The notes below the pieces were generated by a model that worked only from the letters and a program-made list of their open reading frames with translations, did no database searches and was not told where the DNA came from. Both the position numbers and the translations under genes were made by a program. A stretch of 14,673 nt of DNA. Source: Acidobacteriota bacterium. GTDB taxonomy: Bacteria; Acidobacteriota; Vicinamibacteria; Vicinamibacterales; UBA8438. Below are positions 1 to 9,276 of the stretch, piece by piece; position 1 is the first letter of the stretch, and every line of letters begins with the position of its first letter. The DNA lies in assembly GCA_011523485.1 (NCBI GenBank), contig WTGR01000227.1:1-14673 (forward strand), read 5' to 3'.

Positions 1-82
1 CGAGCTCACGCAGGATGGTCCACTGGCGGATGACTTCGGCGTTGCGCGGCAACCACGCCCTCCCTGCCTCCGTATCAATCAT
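1..82 (-). CDS. Probable WYL-type transcriptional regulator, N-terminus only (partial)
   Basis: A minus-strand reading frame opens with ATG at 82-80 and runs off the left edge after 27 codons. Its end reads NAEVIRQWTILREL. This resembles the start of helix-turn-helix regulators of the WYL-domain family (often MPRNAEVIRQWxILRxL), in which this segment begins the first helix of a DeoR-like HTH and a ligand-sensing WYL domain follows. No clear Shine-Dalgarno lies before the ATG, so the true start could differ. It is divergent from the zinc-ribbon/addBA genes. If it is a regulator it could act on the shared 83-292 region, but that is inference. The assignment rests on one short motif; the HTH core and the WYL domain lie outside the window. 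Confidence 0.5.
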   Translation of the reverse strand, partial: MIDTEAGRAWLPRNAEVIRQWTILREL

Positions 83-120
83 AAAGGCGGCGAACGCGGC
101 GCCGAAAAAAGTACCGGGGG

Positions 121-149
121 GTGTGACCGGGTGTGACCTGACCTGTCAC
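121..149. promoter_or_regulatory. Possible operator: direct GTGTGACC repeats and GTGAC-N7-GTCAC inverted repeat
   Basis: In the divergent intergenic region GTGTGACC occurs at 121-128 and again at 131-138, exactly 10 bp apart (one helical turn). The second copy overlaps a symmetrical GTGAC-N7-GTCAC at 133-149. Direct repeats on one face of the helix plus a dyad suit a dimeric or oligomeric regulator, perhaps the divergent gene at the left edge. No factor is known, and in GC-rich sequence such short repeats can occur by chance. Confidence 0.25.
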
Positions 150-165
150 GCACGCGCGCTACGCT
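138..165 (+). promoter_or_regulatory. Weak candidate sigma-70 promoter for the zinc-ribbon/addBA genes
   Basis: CTGACC at 138-143 (four of six matches to TTGACA) and TACGCT at 160-165 (three of six to TATAAT) are separated by 16 bp. They lie about 130 bp upstream of the first plus-strand gene and overlap the repeat-dyad element at 121-149. The match is poor. It is listed because it is the best I see in a 210-bp region that must hold a promoter if the five plus-strand genes are co-transcribed. Confidence 0.2.
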
Positions 166-292
166 TGGTTCATCCGGGAAGACAGCCCTCGCCGTGAAGG
201 GTTGGACCGGCATCCGGGGAGACGGCGTTGTCAACGGGGGGCGTTCCGGCGCGGCGAGACGCGGCGGCGCGGACGGTCGAAGGGGTACGACG

Positions 293-676
293 ATGGCGGA
301 ACACCGGAACGAGACGGCGACACAGCTCGATTTGACCTATGATGGGCCATGGCCGGTTGCGGTCAGACCCCTCGCCAAGCCGCGTCGCGGCGCCGCCCGA
401 CTCTGTGTGGTCTGCGGGCGGACGCCGGCGCATCTGACGATAGAACGCGCGTCCGGGCAGCGGCCGGCGCGGCTTTGTCTGCGGTGCCACCACGCGGTCA
501 TGCGGCAGCGGCGAATGGCGCGCGCCGGTCTCGATCCGGCCGACGCGGTTCGGCCGCGGGGGGGGCTGATCGTATCGCGGGAGAACAGGCTCTCGGCCGA
601 GGCCCTGTACCGGAAGTTGTCCACATCGCGCCGGCGCGCCCAGAAGGCCGCCCGCGTCGCGCTGGGGGCAGGTTGA
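293..676 (+). CDS. Small basic zinc-ribbon-like protein (127 aa)
   Basis: I do not recognise a named family. The 127-residue protein has two Cys pairs, C38-x2-C41 followed by G and C62-x2-C65 followed by HH, the usual layout of a treble-clef or zinc-ribbon site binding one Zn. A run of Arg/Lys (RQRRMAR) follows the second pair, and the C-terminus is also basic (TSRRRAQKAAR), suggesting nucleic-acid or ribosome contact. The N-terminal stretch LDLTYDGPWPVAVRPL is acidic and hydrophobic. There is no signal peptide or membrane segment, so it is probably cytoplasmic. The ATG at 293 is chosen because AAGGGG at 280-285 sits 7 bp upstream. An in-frame GTG at 194 would add 33 low-complexity residues without a ribosome site. 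The next gene, 56 bp downstream, encodes a shorter protein with the same Cys layout, so the two may be paralogues. Real gene: fairly sure. Function: unknown. Confidence 0.7.
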   Translation: MAEHRNETATQLDLTYDGPWPVAVRPLAKPRRGAARLCVVCGRTPAHLTIERASGQRPARLCLRCHHAVMRQRRMARAGLDPADAVRPRGGLIVSRENRLSAEALYRKLSTSRRRAQKAARVALGAG

Positions 677-732
677 GGGGCGATCCGGTCGACAAGACGG
701 CGGACGTACGCATATCGGTGGAGGTGTTCGGA

Positions 733-948
733 ATGGTGAATCTGGACATGTCGGCAGATGTCGATCGGCGGAAGGGATCGAAGCGACGAACGACACGGTC
801 GGAGGCGTTGTGCCGCCGATGCGGCAAACGCGAGGCGGTGTCCTCGCGGTCCACCCGGAAGCGCCGGGTCAACCTGCGCCGGCGCCACGATCTCTGCCAC
901 CAGTGCCGGCGCGCGCTGCGCGACGCCACGCGAAACCCCATGCTCTAG
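733..948 (+). CDS. Very small, highly basic zinc-ribbon-like protein (71 aa)
   Basis: The 71-residue protein carries C27-x2-C30 followed by G and C55-H-Q-C58, with 28 residues from the first Cys of one pair to the first Cys of the other. That is close to the 24 seen in the preceding gene. Between and around the pairs it is extremely Arg-rich (STRKRRVNLRRRH), so nucleic-acid binding is likely. There is no membrane segment. GGAGG at 720-724 is spaced 8 bp from the ATG at 733, a strong and decisive ribosome site; an in-frame ATG at 748 lacks one. The addB-like gene begins 21 bp after the TAG stop at 946-948, suggesting co-transcription. It could be a zinc-dependent RNA- or DNA-binding accessory protein or a general zinc-ribbon protein. 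No specific function can be assigned. Confidence 0.7.
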   Translation: MVNLDMSADVDRRKGSKRRTTRSEALCRRCGKREAVSSRSTRKRRVNLRRRHDLCHQCRRALRDATRNPML

Positions 949-969
949 CTGTGCTCAGGTGCTGACCGC

Positions 970-3900
970 TTGCCGCCGTCCTCGCGTATCACGATCCTGA
1001 CCAGCCCGGCGGCGGAGACCCGCATCGAGGCCGCGGCCGATGCGCTTCGGCGCGGCCTCGGTCGCGGCGAGGTGTTGCTCGTCGGCGAGACCCGGGAAGC
1101 GGTCGACGATCTGGCGCGCGACTTGGCGGCGGAAGCCGGCGCGACGTTCGGACTGCATCGGTTCAGCCTGCGGCAGCTCGCGGCGAGCATCGCGACCGTC
1201 GACCTCGCCCGCCGCGGACTCGCTCCGGCGAGCGGTCTGGCGATGGAGGCGGTGGCGGCGCACGCCACCTTCGAGGAGTCGAAGCACGAGGCGCTCGACT
1301 ACCTGCAGCCGATTGCCGACTTCCGCTCTTTCGGCCGGACGCTGGCGGCGACCCTGCGCGATCTGCGCCACGCGGATACCGACGTCGATCACGCGCGGCA
1401 GCTCGACCGGAGCGGTCCGGACGTCGCGCGGCTCGCGCGGCGCTACACGCGGCTTCTCGACGACGCCGGGCTCGTGGACGGCGCCGCGCTCTGTCGCACC
1501 GCGGCGCGGGTCGTGCGGGAAGGCGCCGGAGGCATCGAGGGCGCGCCGCTCGACGGCGTCCTCGTCCTGCTCGACCTCGCCGTCACCGACGAGGCGACGC
1601 TCGATGTCGTGGCGGCTCTCGCCGGGCGGGCCGGAGAAACGCTGGCGACCGTGCCGGCGGGCGACGATCGGACGCTCGCGGCGCTGCGGCGCCTGCCGGG
1701 GGCGGTGGAGACCACGTCCCCGGTGTGCGAGCCGGCCGAGGACCCGCTGGATCGCGTCCGCCGCTTCCTGTTCGCGTCCGACGATCCGCCGCCCGCCGGC
1801 GCCGCGGCGGACTCGCCGTCCCTCACCTTCTTCTCGGCTCCCGGCGAGGGGCGCGAGGCGGTCGAGATCGCACGCTCCATCCTGGCGGAAGCGGCCCGCG
1901 GCGTGCCCTTCGATCGGATGGCGGTGCTGCTGCGGTCGCCCGGCGTGTACGCCGGGCTGCTCGAGACGGCGCTCGACCGCGCCGGTATCGGGTCGTGGTT
2001 CGCCAGGGGCACCCGCGTTCCCGATCCCGCCGGGCGCGCATTCCTGGCGCTGCTCGCCTGCGCCGCGGAACGCCTCTCGGCCCGGCGCTTCTCGGAATAC
2101 CTCTCCCTCGGCCAGGTGCCCCGGCTCGACGCCGACGGCGGGCCGCCGGGTGATCGGGGCCGTTGGGTACCGCCCGATAGCGCTCCCGAGGCGACCCCGG
2201 GTCCGGCGCAGGCGTCGCTTCTCGACCTCCTCGCGGAACCCGCGGCCGGCGAGGGTGTTCCGGGGCAGGATGGAGCCGACGGCGACGACGAGCCGGTCCT
2301 CGCGGGAACGCTTCGCGCGCCGGCCCGCTGGGAGCGGTTGCTGGTCGAATCGGCCGTCGTCGGCGGCCGGGATCGCTGGGAGCGGCGGCTGAACGGGCTG
2401 GCGCATGAACTGGGCTTGAAGCTGGCGGAGCAGCGGGCCGAGGATCCGGATTCGCCGCGCGTGGCCGGCCTCGAACGCGACCGTGCGAATCTCGAGCATC
2501 TCCGGCGCTTCGCGCTCCCGGTGATCGAGCGGCTGGCGCGGTTTCCGGCGGAGGCGCTCTGGGGCGAGTGGCTCGACCACCTGGAGGAGCTGGCGCCGAT
2601 GGTGCTGGCCAATCCCGATCGCGTGCTGGCCGTGCTGGGCGATCTGCGGCCGATGGCGAAGGTCGGGCCGGCGCCGCTCGGCGACGTCCGCGACGTGCTG
2701 CACGAGCGCCTGACGGAGCTGCGGGCCGATCCGCCGGCGCGGCGTTTCGGCCGCGTCTTCGTCGGCGGTCCCGAGCAGGCGCGGGGCCGGCGCTTCGCGG
2801 TGGTGTTCGTTCCCGGCCTCGCCGAACGGGTCTTTCCGCACAGGCCGCGACAGGATCCGCTGCTGCTCGACGACCTGCGGGCCGCGATCGACGCCGCGGC
2901 GGCCGGACCGCCGCGGCTCGGACTGCCCGACCGGCACGACCTCAACGCCCGCGAGAAGCTGCTGCTGCGCCTGGCCGTCGGCGCCGCGACCGAGCGCATC
3001 CATTTCTCGTATCCGCGCCTGGAGGTCGGCAAGGCCCGCCCGCGCGTGCCGTCCTTCTACGCGCTGGACGTGGAGCGGGCGCGCACCGGCCGCATTCCCG
3101 ACTTCCGCGAGGTGGAGCGGCGGGCGTTCCGGCAGGCGGAGGCGCGATTGGCCTGGCCCGCGCCGCTGGATCCGGACCACGCCATCGACGACGTGGAGCA
3201 CGACCTGGCCGTGCTCCGGGAGCTGTTCGCGCCGGAACGAGACAAGGACGAAGTTGCCGGGCGGGCACGTTACCTGTTTCGCCTCAATCCGGGGCTGCGG
3301 CGCGCGCTGGCCGCGCGCTGGGCCCGGTGGAAGCGCGCCTGGTCGCGCCACGACGGGCTTTGCGAGGTCGACGCCGCCACGAAGGAGATGCTGGCCGGCC
3401 ACCGCCTCGACGCGAGGCCCTACTCGCCGTCCGCGCTGCAGTCCTTCGCGGTCTGCCCGTACAAGTTCCTGCTCTCGTCGGTGCACCGGCTGCGCCCTCG
3501 GGAGGAGGTCGAGCCGCCGCTGGAGCACCTGGATCCGCTGACCCGCGGCCGGCTGTTTCACGAGGTGCAGGCGGATCTGGTCAGGACGCTGGAGCGCCGG
3601 GCGGAACTGCCCGTGACCCCCGCGCGCGTTCCCGCCGCGGAGGCGGCCGTCGACGAGGTGCTCGATCGCGTGGCGGCCGACTATGCCGAGCAGCTCGCGC
3701 CGGCGATCGAGCGCGTGTGGCGGGACGAGATCGAGGCGCTGCGCGGCGATCTGAAGGGCTGGGTGCGGCACGTCGCGAACGAGGACGGCGAGTGGATGCC
3801 GATGCACGCGGAGCTCGGTTTCGGACTGCCGCCGGGGGACGGGCGCGATCCGAAGAGCGCGCCGGAGCCGGTGCGGGTCGACGGCCGCTGGCTTCTGCGC

Positions 3901-4395
3901 GGGGTCGTGGACCTGATCGAAGCCAGGGCAAGGCCGACGGCGCGCGGCGAGCTGCGCGTGACGGATCACAAGACCGGCCGGAACCGGACGCGGGAGGGGA
4001 TGGTGGTCGGAGGCGGCGAGACGTTGCAGCCGGTCTTCTACGGGCTGGCCGTGGAGGGGACGCTGGGCCGGCCCGTGCACGAATCGCGGCTGTCGTTCTG
4101 CACCGCGGCGGGCCGCTACGAGCAGCGCGTCGTCACGCTGGACGACGGCGCGCGCCGCGCCGGGACCGAGGTGCTGGAGATCGTGGATCGAGCGGTGGAG
4201 GCCGGCACGCTGCTGCCGGCGCCCCGCCAGGGCGCGTGCCGGTGGTGCGACTTCCAGGTCGTGTGCGGTCCCTGGGAAGAACGGCGCACGGCGGGCAAGC
4301 ACGGGTTGTCGCCCGGATCCCGGCGAGGCGGAGGCGAATCTGGAGCGGCGGCGTCTCTATTGGCGGACCTGACCACGTTGCGGGAGCTGCCGTGA
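970..4395 (+). CDS. addB: AddB-like ATP-dependent nuclease subunit, PD-(D/E)XK with Fe-S cysteines
   Basis: Predicted AddB subunit (1141 aa; Bacillus AddB is about 1170) of the cytoplasmic AddAB helicase-nuclease, which resects double-strand breaks for RecA loading. The C-terminal nuclease has H864 in GRLFHEV, D981 in VVDLIE and D999-x-K1001 in TDHKTG, the usual PD-(D/E)XK set. Four cysteines placed as in the AddB iron-sulfur staple are present: C829 in VCPYKF, and C1090, C1093 and C1099 in [10 protein letters not shown]. The central motif [10 protein letters not shown] (about 614-623) matches the conserved helicase-like core. The N-terminus ([12 protein letters not shown]) has no GxGKT Walker A, so ATP hydrolysis here is unlikely and the motor should be AddA. 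The start is inferred as TTG at 970, with AGGTG at 956-960. There is no ATG near the N-terminus, and an in-frame stop at 946 bounds the frame. addA follows 55 bp downstream. Confidence 0.88.
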   Translation: MPPSSRITILTSPAAETRIEAAADALRRGLGRGEVLLVGETREAVDDLARDLAAEAGATFGLHRFSLRQLAASIATVDLARRGLAPASGLAMEAVAAHATFEESKHEALDYLQPIADFRSFGRTLAATLRDLRHADTDVDHARQLDRSGPDVARLARRYTRLLDDAGLVDGAALCRTAARVVREGAGGIEGAPLDGVLVLLDLAVTDEATLDVVAALAGRAGETLATVPAGDDRTLAALRRLPGAVETTSPVCEPAEDPLDRVRRFLFASDDPPPAGAAADSPSLTFFSAPGEGREAVEIARSILAEAARGVPFDRMAVLLRSPGVYAGLLETALDRAGIGSWFARGTRVPDPAGRAFLALLACAAERLSARRFSEYLSLGQVPRLDADGGPPGDRGRWVPPDSAPEATPGPAQASLLDLLAEPAAGEGVPGQDGADGDDEPVLAGTLRAPARWERLLVESAVVGGRDRWERRLNGLAHELGLKLAEQRAEDPDSPRVAGLERDRANLEHLRRFALPVIERLARFPAEALWGEWLDHLEELAPMVLANPDRVLAVLGDLRPMAKVGPAPLGDVRDVLHERLTELRADPPARRFGRVFVGGPEQARGRRFAVVFVPGLAERVFPHRPRQDPLLLDDLRAAIDAAAAGPPRLGLPDRHDLNAREKLLLRLAVGAATERIHFSYPRLEVGKARPRVPSFYALDVERARTGRIPDFREVERRAFRQAEARLAWPAPLDPDHAIDDVEHDLAVLRELFAPERDKDEVAGRARYLFRLNPGLRRALAARWARWKRAWSRHDGLCEVDAATKEMLAGHRLDARPYSPSALQSFAVCPYKFLLSSVHRLRPREEVEPPLEHLDPLTRGRLFHEVQADLVRTLERRAELPVTPARVPAAEAAVDEVLDRVAADYAEQLAPAIERVWRDEIEALRGDLKGWVRHVANEDGEWMPMHAELGFGLPPGDGRDPKSAPEPVRVDGRWLLRGVVDLIEARARPTARGELRVTDHKTGRNRTREGMVVGGGETLQPVFYGLAVEGTLGRPVHESRLSFCTAAGRYEQRVVTLDDGARRAGTEVLEIVDRAVEAGTLLPAPRQGACRWCDFQVVCGPWEERRTAGKHGLSPGSRRGGGESGAAASLLADLTTLRELP

Positions 4396-4450
4396 GGGGG
4401 CGCGGCACCGCGGGGGCGGCCGGCACGGCGGGACGCGAGCGGGGAGCGCG

Positions 4451-7400
4451 ATGAGCGAGCCGCCGCTGGCGGACGCCGCCGCCCGGAAGCGGATCCGGGA
4501 GTCGCTCGGCGAGTCGCTCGTCGTGGAGGCGGCCGCCGGCACCGGCAAGACCAGCGAGCTGGTCGGCCGCATCGTCGAGGTGCTGGCTCGCGGCGACGCC
4601 GCGGTCGACCGGATCCTGGCCGTCACGTTTACCGAGAAGGCCGCCGGCGAGCTGAAGCTCCGGTTGCGCGAGGGGCTCGAGCGGGCGCGGCAGTCCGGCC
4701 CCGGGACCGGAGCCGAGTCCGGCGCGGCCGGCGCGGCGGCGCATCTCGACCACGCCATCGCGCACCTGGAAGAGGCGCAGGTCAGCACGATCCACGGGTT
4801 CTGCGCGGACCTGCTGCGCGAGCGGCCGGTCGAGGCGGGGGTGGATCCGGGCTTCGAGGTCCTGGACGACCGGGCCGCTCAGCGGATCTTTCGGCAGGCC
4901 TTCGAAACGTGGCTGCACGGCGCCCTCGACGACCAGCCGCCGGGCGTCCGCCGGGCCCTGCGCCGCCGGTCTGCGCTGTTCCGGTTCGAGGAGGCCCCGG
5001 CCGCGGACACGGGACCCACCGACCGTCTGCGCCGCGCCGCCTGGCAGCTTGCGGAATGGCGCGACTTCACCCGGCCCTGGCGCCGGGAGAGCTTCCCGCG
5101 GGAAGCCATCGTCGACCAGGTGATGGCGCACCTGAAAGAGTTCGCCGAGCTGACGGACAAGGCCGCCAACCGCCGCGGCGACCGCCTGTTTCTCGCCACG
5201 CAGCCCGCCCGCGCCCTCGTGCAGGCGATTCAGGCGACCGACGCCGTCCGCCCGCGCCGGCGGGACTACGACGGCATCGAGGCGCAGCTCGTCGAGCTGG
5301 CCGCGAACCGCGACTTCACGCAGCCCCGGCGGGGCGCCGGCACCCAGTACGGCGGCAGCGTCACCCGCGCCCACGTCCTGGACCGGCACGCCAAGATGGT
5401 GGACGTCCTGGAACGGTTCGCGAAGGTGGCGGACGCCGACCTGGCGGCGCATCTGCAGGCGGAGCTGCGCGATCCCATCGAGCGCTACGATCGGCTGAAG
5501 ATCGAGGCGGGTCGGCTCGATTTCGTCGATCTGCTGCTGAAGGCGCGGGACCTGATCCGCGACCACGACGGCGTCCGCCGCGACGCGCAGCAACGCTACG
5601 CGCGCATCTTCGTGGACGAGTTCCAGGACACCGATCCGCTGCAGGCCGAGATCCTGCTGCTGCTGGCGTCGGGCGATCCCGACGAGCGCGACTGGCGCAA
5701 GGTGACGCCCGGGCCGGGCAAGCTCTTCCTGGTTGGAGACCCCAAGCAGTCGATCTACCGCTTCCGGCGCGCCGACGTCGGCGTCTACCGGCAGGTGACC
5801 GGGCAACTCGGCCGGCGCGGCGTGGCGAGCATCGCGCTGTCCACGAGCTTTCGTGCCGTGCCGGCCATCCAGCGCCTGGTCAACCGCGCGTTCGCGCCGC
5901 TGATGGGCTCGGCCGAGGACGCGGCGGCGGCCGCGTCACGCCCGGGCTACGTCCCGCTGGCTCCGCACCGCCCGGACGAGCCGTCGCAGCCGGCGGTGGT
6001 GGCGCTGCCGGTCCCGAGTCCCTACGGTTTCCGGGGCCGCATGACCGGGAGGGCCATCGAGGCGTCCCTTCCCGACGCCGTCGGTGCGTTCGTCGACTGG
6101 GCGGTGCGCGAGAGCGGGTGGACGGTGACGGAGCGGACGGCGGGACCGGCCGCGGAGGGAGGCGCGCCGGCGCGTGTACCCGTCGAGCCGCGCCACGTCG
6201 CCGTCCTGTTCCGCCGCTTCGACAGTTGGGGCGCCGACGTGACGCGGCCCTACGTCGACGCGCTCGAAGCGCGCGGCATCCGGCATCTGCTGGTCGGAGG
6301 CCGGTCGTTCCACGACCGGGAGGAAGTGGGCGCCCTGCGGGCGGCGCTGGCCGCGATCGAGTGGCCCGACGACGAGCTCTCCGTGTTCGCGACGCTCCGC
6401 GGTCCGTTGTTCGCCGTCGATGACGAAACGCTCTTCGCCTACCGGCACCGCTTCCGGCGCCTCCATCCGTTCCGGATCCCCGCCGAGGCGGCGGCCGGAG
6501 AGGGGGACGGCGCGGATCGCTTCCTTCCCATCACGGACGCTCTCGATCTGCTGAGCCGGCTCCACCGGCAGCGCAACGACGTGCCGATCGCCCGAACCAT
6601 CGGGCAGCTTCTGGAGGAGACTCGCGCCCACGCCGCGTTCGTGATGCAGCGGGCCGGGGAGCAGGTGCTCGCCAACGTGCTCCAGATCGGCGAGATGGCG
6701 CGTGACTACGAGGCGGGCGGCGGGCTCTCGTTCCGCGGGTTCATCGAGCATCTGCGGGACGAGGCGGCCGAACGCCAGGCGGGCGAGGCGCCGATCCTCG
6801 AAGAGGGCAGCGACGGCGTGCGGATCATGACCGTGCACGGGGCCAAGGGTCTGGAGTTTCCGGTGGTCATCCTGGGCGACCCGACCGCGCGGCTCCACCG
6901 GACGACGGCCGGTCGCTTCATCGACTCGGCGCGCGGCCTGTCCGCGCTCCGGCTCGCGGGCTGGTCGCCGCTCGACCTGCTCGATCACCAGCAGGAGGAG
7001 ATCGAGCGCGACCGCGAGGAGGGGGTGCGTCTGGCCTACGTGGCCGCGACCCGCGCGCGCGACCTGCTGGTGGTGCCGGCGGTGGGCGATGCCCCGGAGC
7101 TGGACGACTGGATCGGCCCCGGCGGCGAGCCCGGCGCCGGTCCCCGCCACCCCCTGCGCAGCGCGTGGGCGAGTCCTCTCTATGCGGCCGTCTATCCACC
7201 GCTGCAGGGCCGGCGCAATCCACGGTCGGCGCCGGGGTGTCCGCGCTTCGGCCGCGATTCCGTCCTGGACCGGTCGGACGGCGATCCGGCCGGCAACGAC
7301 ACGGTGGCGCCGGGCCTGCACAGGTTCCGGGAGATGGGGGGAGATCCCGACGCCGGCCGGAACAGCCGTGCGGCCACGGACAACGTGGTTCCGTTCCGCA

Positions 7401-8257
7401 GCCCGGCGGCGTCCGCCGCGGGATCGGACGATGCCGGCTATGCGGTCGTCTGGTGGGACCCGCACCAGCTCGCACTTGGCGCCGGAGCGCCGGTGGGCAT
7501 TCGCCGGGAGGAGCTGCTGTCGAAGGATGCCCCGGACGCGGTGGTCGAGGCGGATCTCGAACGCTACCGGACGTGGCGGCGGCGCCGCGAAGGCACTGTC
7601 GAGCGGGCCGCCCGCCCGAGTCTCGTGCTGGCGACGGCGACCGAGCGGGCGCGCGCCGGGACCGCGGCGCGGACCGGCCGCACCGGGCCACCGGTCGGCG
7701 GCCCCGCGCTTCCAGGTGCTGGCGGGGGCAGTGGCGCAGGGCCGGATGCCGCGCCGCATGCCGTGACGGTGGTGGAGCTCGAACGCGCGGCGGCGCGGCC
7801 GGCCGGCAAGCGCTTCGGCTCGCTCGTCCACGCCGTGCTCGCCAGCGTGCCGCTCGACGTGCCGGCCGGCGGCCAGGCGCCGGTGGAGGAGGTCGCCCGG
7901 TTGCACGGCCGGGTGTTGGGCGCGACGGATGAAGAGGTCGCCGCCGCGGCCGAGGTGGCGCGACGCGTGCTGTCTCACCCGCTCCTGGCGCGCGCGCGCG
8001 CCGCCGCGAGGCGCGGAGACTGCCGCCGCGAGGCGCCGGTGAGCATGCGGACAGACGACGGCACCCTGGTTGAAGGGGTGGTCGACGTGGCCTTTCGGGA
8101 GGACGGGGCGTGGACCGTCGTCGACTACAAGACGGATCGGGATCTGGAGGCAGCGGACGGCGCCATCGACGTCTACCGCCGCCAGGTCGCCCTCTACGCG
8201 GAGATGATCACGCGCGCTACCGGTGCCCCGGTGAGCGCAGTGTTGATGCAAGTGTAG
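4451..8257 (+). CDS. addA: AddA-like UvrD-family helicase with C-terminal PD-(D/E)XK nuclease
   Basis: Predicted motor and nuclease subunit of AddAB (1268 aa; Bacillus AddA about 1230). Superfamily 1A helicase motifs occur in order: Walker [10 protein letters not shown] (26-34), [12 protein letters not shown] (motif Ia, 58-69), STIHGFC (112-118), Walker [10 protein letters not shown] (388-396), [15 protein letters not shown] (428-442), STSFRA (464-469), [11 protein letters not shown] (motif V, 794-804) and VAATRA (motif VI, 864-869). The C-terminal nuclease has H1127 in GSLVHAV, D1212 in GVVDVAF and D1225-x-K1227 in VDYKTD, so both subunits keep nuclease residues. Between about 900 and 1105 lies a linker rich in Gly, Ala, Pro and Arg, broken by a [11 protein letters not shown] segment; it looks poorly ordered. 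The ATG at 4451 has GGGGAG at 4441-4446. It should pair with the upstream AddB; Chi specificity cannot be read from sequence. Confidence 0.93.
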   Translation: MSEPPLADAAARKRIRESLGESLVVEAAAGTGKTSELVGRIVEVLARGDAAVDRILAVTFTEKAAGELKLRLREGLERARQSGPGTGAESGAAGAAAHLDHAIAHLEEAQVSTIHGFCADLLRERPVEAGVDPGFEVLDDRAAQRIFRQAFETWLHGALDDQPPGVRRALRRRSALFRFEEAPAADTGPTDRLRRAAWQLAEWRDFTRPWRRESFPREAIVDQVMAHLKEFAELTDKAANRRGDRLFLATQPARALVQAIQATDAVRPRRRDYDGIEAQLVELAANRDFTQPRRGAGTQYGGSVTRAHVLDRHAKMVDVLERFAKVADADLAAHLQAELRDPIERYDRLKIEAGRLDFVDLLLKARDLIRDHDGVRRDAQQRYARIFVDEFQDTDPLQAEILLLLASGDPDERDWRKVTPGPGKLFLVGDPKQSIYRFRRADVGVYRQVTGQLGRRGVASIALSTSFRAVPAIQRLVNRAFAPLMGSAEDAAAAASRPGYVPLAPHRPDEPSQPAVVALPVPSPYGFRGRMTGRAIEASLPDAVGAFVDWAVRESGWTVTERTAGPAAEGGAPARVPVEPRHVAVLFRRFDSWGADVTRPYVDALEARGIRHLLVGGRSFHDREEVGALRAALAAIEWPDDELSVFATLRGPLFAVDDETLFAYRHRFRRLHPFRIPAEAAAGEGDGADRFLPITDALDLLSRLHRQRNDVPIARTIGQLLEETRAHAAFVMQRAGEQVLANVLQIGEMARDYEAGGGLSFRGFIEHLRDEAAERQAGEAPILEEGSDGVRIMTVHGAKGLEFPVVILGDPTARLHRTTAGRFIDSARGLSALRLAGWSPLDLLDHQQEEIERDREEGVRLAYVAATRARDLLVVPAVGDAPELDDWIGPGGEPGAGPRHPLRSAWASPLYAAVYPPLQGRRNPRSAPGCPRFGRDSVLDRSDGDPAGNDTVAPGLHRFREMGGDPDAGRNSRAATDNVVPFRSPAASAAGSDDAGYAVVWWDPHQLALGAGAPVGIRREELLSKDAPDAVVEADLERYRTWRRRREGTVERAARPSLVLATATERARAGTAARTGRTGPPVGGPALPGAGGGSGAGPDAAPHAVTVVELERAAARPAGKRFGSLVHAVLASVPLDVPAGGQAPVEEVARLHGRVLGATDEEVAAAAEVARRVLSHPLLARARAAARRGDCRREAPVSMRTDDGTLVEGVVDVAFREDGAWTVVDYKTDRDLEAADGAIDVYRRQVALYAEMITRATGAPVSAVLMQV

Positions 8258-8296
8258 GATCGGACCTGTGACGGATATTGGCACTGGAGGAAGCCG

Positions 8297-9184
8297 GTGA
8301 GTCCCAACGCGAAGAAGCGGGCGGCGCGCGGGCGGGCGGGCCGGACGGGCGGCAGGCCCGATGCCGGCGGCCGGACTTCCGGGCGGACGTCGAGGTCGCT
8401 GCTCCTGGCGCTCGGACTGCTTGCTCTTGCGGCGGGCGGCTGGGCGTTCCTGGCCTCGGCCCCGACCGAGACGACCGCCGCGCAACCGGCCGCCGTCGTC
8501 GAGTCGCTCTCGGTGAACGTCCACCGCGCGTTTCCGCACGACACCAGCGCCTACACGCAGGGTCTGCTGTGGTGGGACGGCAGGCTCTACGAGAGCACGG
8601 GACAGTACGGCCAATCCGACCTGCGGCGGATCGATCCGGCTACCGGCGTGGTCGAGCAGGAGCTCGACATCTCGCCCGCGTACTTCGGCGAGGGGCTTGC
8701 GCGGGTCGACGACCGCCTGATCATGCTGACGTGGAAGGCGCAGCGGGCTTTCGTTTTCGGTCTCGAACGCTTCGACGAGCAGCGAACGTTTCGCTACGAG
8801 GGCGAGGGTTGGGGATTGTGCAACGACGGCAGCCGGCTGGTCATGAGCAACGGCTCCAACCGCCTGGCGTTTCGTGACCTCCGGACGTTCGAGGTGCTCG
8901 GCGACGTCCCGGTCACGTTGCGCGGTTTCCCGCTCACGCAGCTAAACGAGCTCGAGTGCGTCGGCGGCGCCGTCTACGCCAACGTCTACCAGACGGACTT
9001 CCTGGTCCGCATCGACCCGGATACCGGACGCGTGACGCACTACATCGACGCGGCGGGACTCCTGACGCGGGAGGAAGCGCGCGGGGTCGACGTGCTCAAC
9101 GGCATCGCGTTCGACCCCGGCGCCGAGACCTTCTACATCACCGGCAAGCTGTGGCCGAAGATGTTCGAGGTGACGTTCGAGTAA
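8297..9184 (+). CDS. Glutaminyl-peptide cyclotransferase (plant/bacterial beta-propeller type), membrane-anchored or secreted
   Basis: Member of the Glu_cyclase_2 (plant-type glutaminyl cyclase) family, which converts N-terminal Gln of peptides to pyroglutamate with release of ammonia. Conserved segments: AYTQGLLWWDGRLYESTG (85-102), GEGLA (131-135), GEGWGL (169-174), TQLNELE (214-220), Y-x-N-V-Y-Q-T-D (227-234), LNGIAFDP (267-274) and FYITGKLWPKMFEV (279-292). These cover the full five-bladed propeller. A very basic N-terminal tail of about 33 residues precedes a hydrophobic stretch at 35-53, so the enzyme is exported or anchored with its catalytic domain in the periplasm. The start is GTG at 8297, with a strong GGAGGA at 8286-8291. 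The gap to addA is 39 bp; co-transcription is likely from spacing, though no functional link to DNA repair is apparent. The length of 295 aa is normal for the family plus a leader. Confidence 0.92.
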   Translation: MSPNAKKRAARGRAGRTGGRPDAGGRTSGRTSRSLLLALGLLALAAGGWAFLASAPTETTAAQPAAVVESLSVNVHRAFPHDTSAYTQGLLWWDGRLYESTGQYGQSDLRRIDPATGVVEQELDISPAYFGEGLARVDDRLIMLTWKAQRAFVFGLERFDEQRTFRYEGEGWGLCNDGSRLVMSNGSNRLAFRDLRTFEVLGDVPVTLRGFPLTQLNELECVGGAVYANVYQTDFLVRIDPDTGRVTHYIDAAGLLTREEARGVDVLNGIAFDPGAETFYITGKLWPKMFEVTFE

Positions 9185-9205
9185 GACGCGCTACGGCCTC
9201 CGATC

Positions 9206-9276
9206 GCCCGGCCGGGCCTGACGGGCAATCCGTCCCGTTCTGCGGCGCGGCTTGCTAGCTCTGCTAGCTTGCTAGC
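9206..9276. terminator. Convergent intergenic region with stacked inverted repeats; possible bidirectional terminator
   Basis: The 87 bp between two converging genes hold a GCCCGGCCGGGC palindrome (9206-9217), a small GACGG-N5-CCGTC stem just after it, and three GCTAGC palindromes at 9254-9259, 9263-9268 and 9271-9276. The first two can pair as a 6-bp stem with a TCT loop. The last overlaps the TAG stop of the minus-strand gene. There is no long T tract, so intrinsic termination is unproven; the location is what suggests it. Confidence 0.35.

Noticed and set aside
194..292. GTG at 194 as the start of the first zinc-ribbon-like gene
   Set aside because: The extension is Gly/Arg low complexity without a ribosome site, while ATG at 293 has AAGGGG at proper spacing.
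955..4302. A 1115-codon open frame on the minus strand antisense to addB
   Set aside because: Rich in Arg, Pro, Gln and His with no recognisable domain, and lies opposite a gene with intact nuclease motifs. Long antisense frames are expected when third positions are almost always G or C.
5936..8614. An 892-codon minus-strand frame opposite addA and the cyclase start, and a 557-codon one at 4133-5806
   Set aside because: Composition is that of a GC-rich shadow frame. They cross the boundaries of well-supported plus-strand genes and contain no motifs.
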